From: Thermoleptolyngbya sichuanensis A183
Lineage (GTDB): Bacteria; Cyanobacteriota; Cyanobacteriia; Elainellales; Elainellaceae
Direction: 5' to 3'
DNA: 64,000 nucleotides
NCBI RefSeq assembly: GCF_013177315.1
Contig: NZ_CP053661.1
Span: 1,550,001 to 1,614,000 of the forward strand
Shown: in pieces, positions 27,290-36,028 of the stretch
Position numbering within the stretch: the stretch's first letter is position 1
Layout: each line of letters opens with the position of its first letter
Translations under genes and position numbers: made by a program
Notes under the pieces: model-generated
Told to the model about the DNA's origin: nothing
The model's input: the letters and a program-made list of their open reading frames with translations, nothing else
The model's database searches: none

Positions 27290-28042
27290 TCAGGATGAGA
27301 ATTGACCATTGAGATAAGCGCAGCGATGGCGAAGGACTTGTGGAACGTTGTCTTCCTTCCACTGAGCGCCTGAAATTTTCACCCGCCTACCAATTTGCTT
27401 GATAGTCGACTCCACGGCACCCGAGCCAATTGAAATCCCCTCAGCTTGGTAGTAGCTGTAGTTAACGATACGGAGCCGATGCTTAGCCAGATAGCCGATA
27501 AACTGGTCTACCCGCTCATGGGACCAGTCGTCGAATAGCCTAACCGCCCCATCCACATCCCCTTGCCACAAGCAGGCTTCGACGGCATCAAGACGCTGTT
27601 GAGACCCACCCACGTTACCCAAATTCTCCATCAGGTGGTACCAGTCCAAGATCTCAAGGCGCTCGCTGCGATGCCCGATCTGTGAAAACAGGTTCCAGAT
27701 GCCGTCGTGACCATCCCCAAGACAAACGAGGGGATGCGCTAAGGGCTGCTGGTTGAGCCAGTTGACCAAGCTGTCGTTGTCTTTGTAGAAGGCGCTAATG
27801 CTGCACTGATGCAGGTTTACCCCCTTGTAATCGCGCCACTGGCAGGGCTGCCCCTGAGGAGTCCGCAGACGGACTTTGCCCCCGTCTAAGCTCATTTCCT
27901 TAACCCCGCTGTCCACCGCTGGTGGCTCTAGGTCTTGACGATGCACCAGCCGTTGCTGGGTACTCCCTGACACGCACACCCCGGTGAGCACAGCGATATC
28001 GTCGGCAGCTCGCGCATAGGCTTCGTTGGCACTCAGCAGCAA
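27290..28042 (-). CDS. ISKra4-like transposase, second frame (copy 2)
   Basis: Predicted product identical to that at 19815-20567 (SLDGGKVRLRT, LGDGHDGIWNLF, ILDWYHLMENL). It is expected to be made by a -1 slip from the first frame at the AAATTTTTTA run near 28194. Confidence 0.85.
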   Translation of the reverse strand: MLLSANEAYARAADDIAVLTGVCVSGSTQQRLVHRQDLEPPAVDSGVKEMSLDGGKVRLRTPQGQPCQWRDYKGVNLHQCSISAFYKDNDSLVNWLNQQPLAHPLVCLGDGHDGIWNLFSQIGHRSERLEILDWYHLMENLGNVGGSQQRLDAVEACLWQGDVDGAVRLFDDWSHERVDQFIGYLAKHRLRIVNYSYYQAEGISIGSGAVESTIKQIGRRVKISGAQWKEDNVPQVLRHRCAYLNGQFSS

Positions 28043-28119
28043 GCAGCACGTCTCAACCTGAGGACTCCACTGGGTGCGGGCCTTGACCTTAAGCCGCTGG
28101 CTCTGGCGCTGACTCAGAC

Positions 28120-28353
28120 TTAAGCGTCCGACGATACTCTGGATGTGCCGCTTTCGCCCAGAGCTTGTGCCGCTGCTTGTGCAGATAAAAAATTTCCGAT
28201 CTCAGGCCCCACATACTCCAGTAGGTGGTCACGAACGGCGACTTCGATCCCGGCCAATGTTTTGACTTGTTCAGGGTCTGTCTCGTCGTAAAGCAACTCC
28301 GCTAACGCCAGTGCATGGGCTTTGATTTGGGCTTCCTTGGTGGCATCCATCGC
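28120..28353 (-). CDS. ISKra4-like transposase, first frame (copy 2)
   Basis: Same predicted product as at 20645-20878, starting MDATKEAQIKAHALAL. Confidence 0.75.
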   Translation of the reverse strand, partial: AMDATKEAQIKAHALALAELLYDETDPEQVKTLAGIEVAVRDHLLEYVGPEIGNFLSAQAAAQALGESGTSRVSSDA

Positions 28354-28447
28354 TTCAACTATCCTTAGAGCAACTGCTCTGAGCCTACGGCGTCTGCCCT
28401 TAATCTGCACTAAGCACTTCTACTCATTGCATAACTGGGATGCACCC

Positions 28448-31352
28448 TCTGAATCTCATGGATGCATTGCACCAGTTTCTTTTGAAATGCTTTTGCTTCC
28501 TGTTCATTTTCCTCACTACCCGTTGTCATTGGCTTGAACCCACAAGCTTCTGGTAAAGAGACAAACAGTAAAGCATCAGGTTCCTGAGCCGTCTGTAATG
28601 CCTGTAAAACGTTTCGTGCTTCTGCACTCAGCCGCTTTGTCGATCGCGTGAATTCCGGCAGTTGACGGACAAATCCAAACAAGGGCTTAGCAACTGCTAG
28701 CAATGATGCATTACGCACTCCATCAGGAGTTTTGGCATTTGGAGATTTCAGAACGGTTTCCAGTTCCTTGAAGACTTGCGATCGCAGTCCAGTCATCTCA
28801 AAGTGCTTCACCGAAAAGCGCGAGGGCGATTTCACCAACAACTCAAAATGCTCTGCTCCCAAAACAGGAATGTAGGTGCCGTCCTTGTAGATTCCGACAT
28901 CGTCAACATGAGCCAGCAGAAAAGCAGCTATCAGGACGGGAACTACTCCTGGCTTAACTCCGTAGGGGGGTGCTTGCAGGTCGGCGTAAATCTGATCCAA
29001 GCTGCGCGATCGCTCCTTTGCCTCTAGACAAAACTGGGCGATCGCCCGCCAGGTCGTTGCCACACCTGATGCGGGGTTAGGCGGATAGAAACCCCACACT
29101 CCCTGTTCCTGGCGGTGAATCCCTGTCGCCTCTAGCACCGAACCATATATAGCGACTTCAGGCCCATAACCTTCTAACCCTAGTCGTTCTTGGCTAGAAC
29201 GTTCCAGCATTGCCTCAATCAGTTCACGTCGTGCTTTTGCCCCTTGGGAGGTCAATTCGCGGCGATTGATCAGTTCATTGTCCAGCACTGGGCCTTTGTT
29301 GTAAGCGCGATCGCACAAGTCTGAAAGCGCAGCTTGAAAACCCCGGTCAGACTCAATGGCAGCAAGTCGCCCATCGATCCAGCAAGTATTCTTTTGGGCT
29401 GACCAGTTGAACGCTAGAGCAACGGTTTCATTTAGGAGTTGCTCTGCTTCCACAAGGCGTTGTCTCACCTCTCGCTTTGCCACGCCATCCGTTTGCAACT
29501 CAGGGGCATCTTTCCAGATCTTTTTCAGTGCCAAAAAATCTTCACTACGCATTTGCAGTAGGTCAAGATTGGCAACTGTAATCACAATTAAAGGCTTGCC
29601 ATCTGCGGTAAAGGGTGGAACGGTTTTCAGAGGGTCTGGATCTAACCAGTAAGCAATTAAGCCGTCACTCCCTGTTGTCGTACACGTCAAAGTCTGTAGA
29701 TTAACCCGGCTATCAATGTACCGTTGCTCAAAATAGCGGAGGTTGCCCGTTGTGGTGTAATGGCGTTGAGCGACCAGCGGTTTTAAGGGATAGGTTGTAG
29801 TCAACAAATCGGCTAGGGGATGATAGGCTTGCGCGATTTGCGTTTGAATTGCCGCTTCAACGTCAAAATCTGAGCCTTGCCAAATCCGCAATTCATCTTG
29901 AGTTCGACTGCGGTGGGTGATTAATCTTTTGTCTTTGAGTTGCTGGATCGTCTTTTGCCAATGCTTACGTCCCTTCGCATCCGTGGGAGAGTCGCACAAT
30001 GCCAGCACGACTAATTCAGGCGTTGCACGAAACCTTCCGGTTGAGGTGACCAGATTGAGGACTCCAATGGTTTTCAGTACCTTAAGAACATCCTGATTCT
30101 GGTCTTTGGCATCCTGAATCAACCCTTGTACTTCAACCCAACGTTGTAAATTAAGCCGTGATGCCAGCCCGGCGACGGTCTCTACAAAGTAGTCATAAAG
30201 CTGGTGCAGCTTTAAGGTAGGAATTTGATCTCCTTCAAGGGTGGCAGTTTTAAGAAACTGACTGAAAGCGTAAGGCTCGTCGCTCGTGAGAAAGGTAAAT
30301 AGAGAGCGATCGTTCTGGGCGTAACGCACACAGAGCATTGGCAGCACCAGAGCCGTCAGGGGGTGCAGGGGGTAAGCATCTGCTAGCACCTTCGCTGAAA
30401 TCTCGTATTCCGAGAGTAGCTCTTTCAACGCATCAAACCAGCTTTCAGCTTGGCTGTAAACCCTGGGTCGGATTGGGTCAGAGCAACGAATAGCTTGCCC
30501 GATTAAGCGGGTCATCTGGCTGGGTGATTCAGTGAGAACGATGTCGGTGAATCTTCCGTGAATCTTTACCCATTCACTTTGTTCTGCTGTGGAGAGGCGA
30601 TCGCCATAGCCTGCAAACGACTGGTGGAGAATCCCCAACAGGTGAACCTGATAGTCTCCCTGAAGTTCTAGTTCAGCAATCTGTTGCAGCAGGTAAAGAT
30701 CTTGAATCCCCTGATGATGCGCCGCATACTCCAGATTCTTGCCCAACTCATCAATAATCAGCAGCACATCGGTTTCAGCCGTCTGGGCGATCGTTCGGAG
30801 CAATTTCAGCACTTGTTGGTCAGTCACTTGGCAGTTGCCCGCCTCCGCCTGAAAGCGCCACTCATTGAGATCCATCCAAAAATCTGGCTTTCGCTTCTTT
30901 TTCCAAAAAAGCTCAAACCCGCGCGATAAGGCACGGACGATCGTCCAGCTTAGGGGTTCTCGTTGAGCCGTTGCCACAGCCCTGAATAATCCAGGCTGAG
31001 GAACATTTGTGATGACAGCCATTTCAGGACTGTCAGCCGGAAAAACGGATTCGGCGATCGCCCTAGCTGCCTCAGCAACGCGACTACCTCCAGGCGCACA
31101 TAAAGCCGCCAGATAGTGAGCAAATGCCGACTTTCCTGTTCCATAGACTCCTGTTAATGTCCAGGCGCGGTGAGCAGCCGGATCGCCAATGGCAGATAAA
31201 ATCCGTCGCAACGCGATCGCCGATCGCTCCGTCGGAACATAGCCCTGAACCGCATCAGGCTTATCTAAGTCTCTCTCTAAATTGACGGATCGGTAGTAGC
31301 GGCGGTGTAGCTCAAAATAGGTTGATAGAACCTGATTGGTCATTTTGCTCAC
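28448..31352 (-). pseudogene. SspC-like fragment 1 (ATPase domain)
   Basis: The largest piece, 968 native residues plus 12 from the ISKra4-like element (RVHPSYAMSRSA) before a stop at 28410. It holds Walker A and B and most of the body, and it keeps its native start and the 4-bp overlap with sspB. It is therefore the piece most likely still translated. Confidence 0.88.
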
Positions 31353-32311
31353 CTTCCCGTTCGCGGAGCGTCTCCACAGAAGAACCGATAGTAGCCGTCT
31401 AAGATAGCCGCTGCCAGCTTAAGTGGCTCCCCTTCAAAGGAAAATTGCAGCTTTCCGGCGGCATCCGAGAGGCGAATTTGATTCCACCGTCGGGCGACAA
31501 CTTCGATCGCGTCGCAGATCGCACTCTCGGTCAGCTTAAAAACAAGCCCTGGACTGCCAAGGTCGTAGAGCAAATTGGCAATTGGAATCGTTTTGGCGGG
31601 GCTACCCGTTCGAGCGTGGTGCTCTAAGCAAGCGTAGACCACAATTTCGGGGGGCAAGCTTGGCTTCTGCCCAACGCGGAACCGATAGTGTCGAGAATCC
31701 CCTGCGGTGTAAATTAACCCCAGTTCCGTAAATGGACAATCCAGAGAGTCTTCGCTAACCTTCGCTTTTTTACTGGGTTGCACGACATACATCCGCAAAA
31801 TGCAACTCACGTCTTTTTTGAGTGAAGAATCAGAAATACGAGGCGCAACCCGATCGCGGTATTCACAAAGCTGGTAAAACAAATCTTCAGCCGTAAACTC
31901 GACCAGGCGAAAATCGTTGAAGGCAACATCCCAGGCAGTTGCCAAGTTAGGCGCTTCTAGCAATTTCCAATGCAACAGCCAAAGGGAGGCCGGATCTTCC
32001 AAATAAGAGTCCCAACCGTCCTGCCCCAAAAGTTGCTGACCAAATTCTGTCGGCTGGTCATCCTTCAGCAGCTTAAAGGCAGAACACCAGTACCGAATCG
32101 ATCGCACCATGTTCTTTCCCACGCCGAGTCGAACAGGGGCATCCTCCCTTAAGAAAATTTCTGAATCGATAGAGGCACGATCAAAACCCTTCTTCAACCA
32201 ACCAAAGCGAGGGTGAAACGTTTCATGACGAGCAAAGATACATGGCCTTGAAACATCACGGCCCGCTAGTCCCTGGTTGACTGTAGTAGAACTGACAGAC
32301 TCTGTTGCCAT
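31349..32311 (-). CDS. DUF4007 protein, SspB-like
   Basis: 320 residues. Hallmarks of DUF4007: FARHETFHPRFGWLKKGFD, VRLGVGKNMVRSIRYWCSAFKLL, SYLEDPASLWLLHWKLL and a C-terminal winged-helix-like part. In SspABCD phosphorothioation systems the DUF4007 protein SspB is the DNA nickase that opens the site for sulfur insertion. It is the first gene of the minus-strand cluster and its stop overlaps the start of the SspC-like gene by 4 bases (GTGA). The frame is intact. About 280 gene-free bases separate it from the tRNA-Ala gene, and the operon promoter should lie there, though I see no clear -35/-10 pair. Confidence 0.85.
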   Translation of the reverse strand: MATESVSSTTVNQGLAGRDVSRPCIFARHETFHPRFGWLKKGFDRASIDSEIFLREDAPVRLGVGKNMVRSIRYWCSAFKLLKDDQPTEFGQQLLGQDGWDSYLEDPASLWLLHWKLLEAPNLATAWDVAFNDFRLVEFTAEDLFYQLCEYRDRVAPRISDSSLKKDVSCILRMYVVQPSKKAKVSEDSLDCPFTELGLIYTAGDSRHYRFRVGQKPSLPPEIVVYACLEHHARTGSPAKTIPIANLLYDLGSPGLVFKLTESAICDAIEVVARRWNQIRLSDAAGKLQFSFEGEPLKLAAAILDGYYRFFCGDAPRTGR

Positions 32312-32589
32312 AATTTCACGCAGCGCCCATTCCCACTTGCCTACGTTTGTCTAACACTGATGCTTGGGGGCACCTCGAAAAATAGGGTTGCTTGCTAAAA
32401 ATAGCTTGATCTTAAATTTGATACAGCACGGCTAACTCTAGCAATAATTCGCAGAAAGGTAGTTCGAGATGCCCTTAGGCTCGCAGTGAGTCTGGAAAAT
32501 AGGCTGATGCTAGCACTTCCGCAGCCTAGGCGCAGGCATAATCAGCAACAGAGAAACAGAGCTATGAAAAATCAAACGGAACTTAAGAA

Positions 32590-32662
32590 TGGAGCTAAGC
32601 GGATTCGAACCGCTGACCCTCTCAATGCCATTGAGATGCGCTACCAACTGCGCTATAGCCCC
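32590..32662 (-). tRNA. tRNA-Ala (anticodon GGC)
   Basis: A 73-nt cloverleaf on the minus strand. Acceptor arm GGGGCTA/TAGCTCC (one G-U pair), D arm GCGC/GCGC, anticodon arm TCTCA-ATGGCAT-TGAGA with GGC in the loop, T arm AGCGG-TTCGAAT-CCGCT. CCA is not encoded. It marks the right edge of the defence island. Confidence 0.96.
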
Positions 32663-32791
32663 TTGTGCGTTTCCTATAATGCCTGACGAACAGTAACTTC
32701 GTCAACTAATCTTTGGATTTCAAGTAAGAGATTTGGCGTTTAATGGGGAATAGCCTTGTTGCTCGCCCTTCGGCACAGAACCTCACACTCT

Positions 32792-33901
32792 ATGATTAAC
32801 CTGCCACCCGAACCTTCCGAAACGTCTCCAGCGTCGCCCGCTCCCGACCGCGCCCCCGCCGAGCCAGACATAGAAGCGCTGATCCTGTTGCTGCGGCGCA
32901 AGCAGGGCACCTGGATGGACTGGGGCAAAGCCTGCTTGCAGTTGCAAAAAGCAGGGTATTCGCCGCAGCAAATTTTTGAGGCAACGGGGTTTGAGCCTGT
33001 GCAGCAAAACCAGATTGTAGTAGCGGCGCAGGTGTATTTGTCGATGCTGAAGGTGGGCGTGTCGGACGCGGTGCGGGCCCGTTTTGAGCGGACGGGTAGC
33101 GATACGCTGTACGAGTTTCGGGTGCTGAGCCAGGGCGATCGCGCGGCGGTTGCAGAACTGGTAGTCCAAAAAGGCGTGGACTCGGAAGGGGCACGGGATC
33201 TAGTGCGGGCGGTGAAGGAGTATTCGCGGCTGGCGGCCCCGCCAGAGAAGTTTCCCCAGGCACCAGGCGACGCGGTGGCCTATTTTTGCTGGAACCTGGC
33301 GCGGCAGCAGGCGGATCTGCAAGCGCGATCGCGCCTGATTGCCCAGGGGTTGAAATTCGCCAGCAGCGACAGTGCCCGCCAGCAGCTCGAGCATTTGCTG
33401 ACGGATTTTGGCGTGGCTCGTGTACAGCAGGCTCCCCGGCTGCCGTTTTATCGGCTGGAAACGGAGTCGGAGGTGCCGAGGGTGATTCCGGTGGCGGGTC
33501 GGCTGCCGCTGTCTCGCGCCCACCTCCAGGCGGTGCCGATTCTGCAAGAGGAGGAACCCTTTGGCATTGTCAAATTTTCGGGCATAGGGGCGTGGGTTCC
33601 AGTTCCCGGCTGGCAGGTGATTTTGGCGGCCGAAGACCCCGTAGCGCTGATCACCGACAGCGACCAGTTGCCCAATGTGCCGGAGGGCCCGTCGGAGCCG
33701 GTGTTAGTGATTCTTGACCGGGCGCAGCGCCAGTGGGACGAGTTCAGCTACTTTGTGGTAGACCAAGAAGGACATTTGGATATTCAGTGGTTTGACGTGC
33801 CGCCTGCCAAGCCAATCCTGGGGCGAGTGGTGCTGATCATGCGGCCGAAGCGCGTGCTGGACGAAGACTTTAATAAAGAGCTGTGGCAACTGGAAGAATA
33901 G
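32792..33901 (+). CDS. raf1: Rubisco accumulation factor 1 (Raf1)
   Basis: 369 residues from ATG 32792 (MINLPPEPSETSP); a TTG at 32756 would add 12 unlikely residues. The alpha domain (KQGTWMDWGKACLQLQKAGYSPQQIFEATGFEP) and the beta domain (LPFYRLETESEVPRVIPVAGRLPL, and the end ILGRVVLIMRPKRVLDEDF) are those of Raf1, the dimeric chaperone that clamps the Rubisco large-subunit dimer and hands it on during RbcL8S8 assembly in cyanobacteria and plants. Length is usual. The 3' end overlaps the start of the Rieske gene. Confidence 0.93.
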   Translation: MINLPPEPSETSPASPAPDRAPAEPDIEALILLLRRKQGTWMDWGKACLQLQKAGYSPQQIFEATGFEPVQQNQIVVAAQVYLSMLKVGVSDAVRARFERTGSDTLYEFRVLSQGDRAAVAELVVQKGVDSEGARDLVRAVKEYSRLAAPPEKFPQAPGDAVAYFCWNLARQQADLQARSRLIAQGLKFASSDSARQQLEHLLTDFGVARVQQAPRLPFYRLETESEVPRVIPVAGRLPLSRAHLQAVPILQEEEPFGIVKFSGIGAWVPVPGWQVILAAEDPVALITDSDQLPNVPEGPSEPVLVILDRAQRQWDEFSYFVVDQEGHLDIQWFDVPPAKPILGRVVLIMRPKRVLDEDFNKELWQLEE

Positions 33902-34965
33902 GGTTCGATCTGGGCGTGGAGGGCGGTCTTGAAGAGTCTGGCGATCGCCCGGCCAATCCGGCTGCCAATCCACTGAAGGCAACTGCGGCGGCGATTGACC
34001 CGGTGATTTGGAACGACTGGTATGTGGTGGCTCGGTCGGTGGATGTGCCCATTGGCGCAGTGGGGCGATCGCGCTTGCTCGATACGGGCATCGTCCTCTG
34101 GCGCAGTGCAGATGGGGCGGTGCAGGCGTGGCGCGATCGCTGTCCCCATCGCAGCGTGCAGTTGTCAAAAGGGCGGGTGGCGGGCGATCGCCTTGTGTGT
34201 CCCTATCATGGGCTGGCATTTGACCCCACTGGGCGCTGCGTGTTGGTTCCGGCGCACCCCGGCTATACGCCGCCGCCCCAGTCCCACGCCGAAACCTACG
34301 CAGTGCAGGAGCGCTACGGGCTAGTCTATGTCTGCCTGGGTGTTCCGGGGCAGGAAATAGTGGACTTTCCCGAATGGCACGAACCGGGTTATCGCGGGCT
34401 GATCGCCGGGCCCTACACGATCCACACCAGCGGGCCGCGGGCAATCGAGAACTTTTTGGACGTGACCCACCTGCCGATTCTACACGCCGACATCCTGGGT
34501 TCTCCCCAGCGCCCCGAAATCGCCGACTATGAGGTACAGGTTACGCCCACTGGTATCGAGGCTCGCAACCTGCGAATTTGGCAGCCCGACCCCTATGGCA
34601 CAGGCAGCGGCAGCGAGGTGGTCTACGATTACCGCGTGGAGCGTCCGCTCACGGCGCACCTCCGCAAGCCCAATCCCAGTGGCGCAAACTTGGCGCTGCT
34701 GTATCACGTCACGCCTGTCAGCGAGACGGAGTGCGTCGGCTGGATGGCAATGGCGCTGAACTTTGGGCAGGAGATTCCCGATGCAGAACTGATTGCCTTT
34801 CAGGATCGCATCGTGCAGCAAGACTTAGACAATCTGGAATCCCACAACCCGCCGCAACTGCCGCTGAATCCTGCGGTCGAGTTTCACCTGCCGGGCGATC
34901 GCACGTCGCTGGCCTATCGCAAGTGGCTCCGGCAGTTGGGGGTGCAGTACGGCGTAATGGCTTAG
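33883..34965 (+). CDS. Rieske [2Fe-2S] ring-hydroxylating oxygenase
   Basis: About 360 residues from GTG 33883, overlapping raf1 by 19 bases; a GTG at 33916 is an alternative start. The Rieske cluster motif is CPHR-x16-CPYHG (about residues 87-108). The catalytic domain shows ENFLDVTHLPILHAD, which holds the mononuclear iron ligands (the two His, with a bridging Asp nearby). Cyanobacterial relatives include pheophorbide-type and vanillate-demethylase-like oxygenases; the substrate is unknown. No ferredoxin or reductase partner is adjacent. Confidence 0.88.
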   Translation: MATGRIGFDLGVEGGLEESGDRPANPAANPLKATAAAIDPVIWNDWYVVARSVDVPIGAVGRSRLLDTGIVLWRSADGAVQAWRDRCPHRSVQLSKGRVAGDRLVCPYHGLAFDPTGRCVLVPAHPGYTPPPQSHAETYAVQERYGLVYVCLGVPGQEIVDFPEWHEPGYRGLIAGPYTIHTSGPRAIENFLDVTHLPILHADILGSPQRPEIADYEVQVTPTGIEARNLRIWQPDPYGTGSGSEVVYDYRVERPLTAHLRKPNPSGANLALLYHVTPVSETECVGWMAMALNFGQEIPDAELIAFQDRIVQQDLDNLESHNPPQLPLNPAVEFHLPGDRTSLAYRKWLRQLGVQYGVMA

Positions 34966-35043
34966 CGGAAAATGGGTTAGCGCGGAAAATGGGTCAGCGG
35001 AAGATCAACGATTTACACAAGCCGTCGCGCTTCCGATACGCCT

Positions 35044-36018
35044 CTAGCCCCTCGCGCCCACGCTAGCAGAGTCGCGAATATGCTCTAGCGTCAGCGTGCC
35101 CACGGGGGAACCGTCTTCTAAAACCGTGAGCTTGGGTGCGCCTGTGCGAAGAATCAGCGACAGGGCATCGCGCAGGCTGTCTTCGCGGGCGATAGTGGGG
35201 TGTCCATTGTGTCCATTGAGGGCGTAGCCGTCGGGCAAGCGAGTCATGGCGGTGGACACGCGCAGCAGGCTGAGCTGGCGCACCATGTCGTCTGCGCCCA
35301 CCAGGTCATGCACAAACTCGTTCGTGGGCTTGGTCAGAATATTGAACGGCGTGTCGTATTGCACGATCTGGCCGGCTTTCATGATCAAAATGCGATCGCC
35401 CAGCCGCAGCGCCTCTTCAACATCGTGTGAGACAAACAGAATCGTCTTTTTCAACTGCCGTTGCAGCCGCAAAATTTCGTCTTGCAGCGTAGCGCGGGTA
35501 ATCGCGTCGATCGCCCCAAAGGGTTCGTCCATCAGCATCACCTGCGGGTCGCCCGCCAGCGCCCGCGCCAGCCCCACCCGCTGCTGCTGTCCGCCGGAGA
35601 GTTGGGCAGGATAGCGATCGCGATATTCCCCTGGCGGCAGCGCCACCAGATCCAGCAGTTCGTCGATCCGCGCCTGAATGCGGGGATTGGCCCAGCCCAG
35701 CAGCCTGGGCACAACAGCAATGTTCTGCGCTACGGTCATGTGGGGAAACAGCCCCGACTGCTGAATCACATAGCCAATCTGCTGGCGCAGCCGGGTTTTC
35801 GGCAGTTGGCGAATGTCCGTGTCGCCCAGATAAATGGTGCCTGCTGTCGGCTCATACAACCGATTCACCATCTTCAGCAGGGTCGTCTTGCCGCAGCCGC
35901 TCGGCCCCAAGATGACGACCAGATTGCCGGACTCCACCTCGCAACTGACGTGATCCACCGCCGCCCGCGCCATGCTCGGAAAGCGGAGCAGCACATTGTC
36001 AAATCGGATAGCGCTCAT
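35044..36018 (-). CDS. ABC transporter ATP-binding protein, glycine betaine/choline (OpuCA-like)
   Basis: 324 residues. Walker A GPSGCGKTT, Q loop, signature LSGGQQQRVGLARAL, Walker B VMLMDEP and H loop FVSHDVEEAL. The C-terminal part (about 230-324, ending in SPVGTLTLEHIRD) is a CBS-like regulatory extension typical of osmoprotectant importers. It lies 10 bases downstream of the substrate-binding protein gene on the same strand. No permease gene is next to the pair, so that subunit must be encoded elsewhere or has been lost. Confidence 0.9.
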   Translation of the reverse strand: MSAIRFDNVLLRFPSMARAAVDHVSCEVESGNLVVILGPSGCGKTTLLKMVNRLYEPTAGTIYLGDTDIRQLPKTRLRQQIGYVIQQSGLFPHMTVAQNIAVVPRLLGWANPRIQARIDELLDLVALPPGEYRDRYPAQLSGGQQQRVGLARALAGDPQVMLMDEPFGAIDAITRATLQDEILRLQRQLKKTILFVSHDVEEALRLGDRILIMKAGQIVQYDTPFNILTKPTNEFVHDLVGADDMVRQLSLLRVSTAMTRLPDGYALNGHNGHPTIAREDSLRDALSLILRTGAPKLTVLEDGSPVGTLTLEHIRDSASVGARG

Positions 36019-36028
36019 GGAGTAGCCC

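Larger units (their letters stand above)
27266..28447 (-). mobile_element. 1,182-bp ISKra4-like insertion sequence, copy 2
   Basis: Same length, ends (GGGTGCATCCCAGT) and predicted proteins as the element at 19791-20972. It is flanked by an 8-bp duplication TCTGAATC (27258-27265 and 28448-28455). It interrupts the SspC-like gene after CIHEIQ. Confidence 0.95.
25548..31352 (-). pseudogene. Large P-loop ATPase (SspC-like), split by two IS elements
   Basis: Three pieces (31352-28448, 27265-26750, 25647-25548) rejoin when two elements and one copy of each target duplication are removed: 2,905+508+91 = 3,504 bases, 1,167 residues in frame. The GTG start (31352) overlaps the sspB stop by 4 bases. 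Walker A is GVYGTGKSAF (68-77) and Walker B DVLLIIDELG (about 195-204); the rest is a long helical body with a basic tail (GKPKRKRDQPA). In the characterised Ssp system, SspC is the ATPase partner of SspB and SspD. The first piece alone encodes 968 native residues including both nucleotide-binding motifs, so partial function cannot be excluded. Confidence 0.88.

Noticed and set aside
26731-27309. A free-standing 192-residue gene
   Set aside because: Its start and stop codons are both supplied by flanking IS elements; it is the middle of the SspC-like gene.
13073-32311. Naming the island a Dnd (double-strand phosphorothioation) system
   Set aside because: DUF4007 proteins and the large GVYGTGKS ATPase fit Ssp; no DndB, DndE or SMC-like DndD protein is seen.
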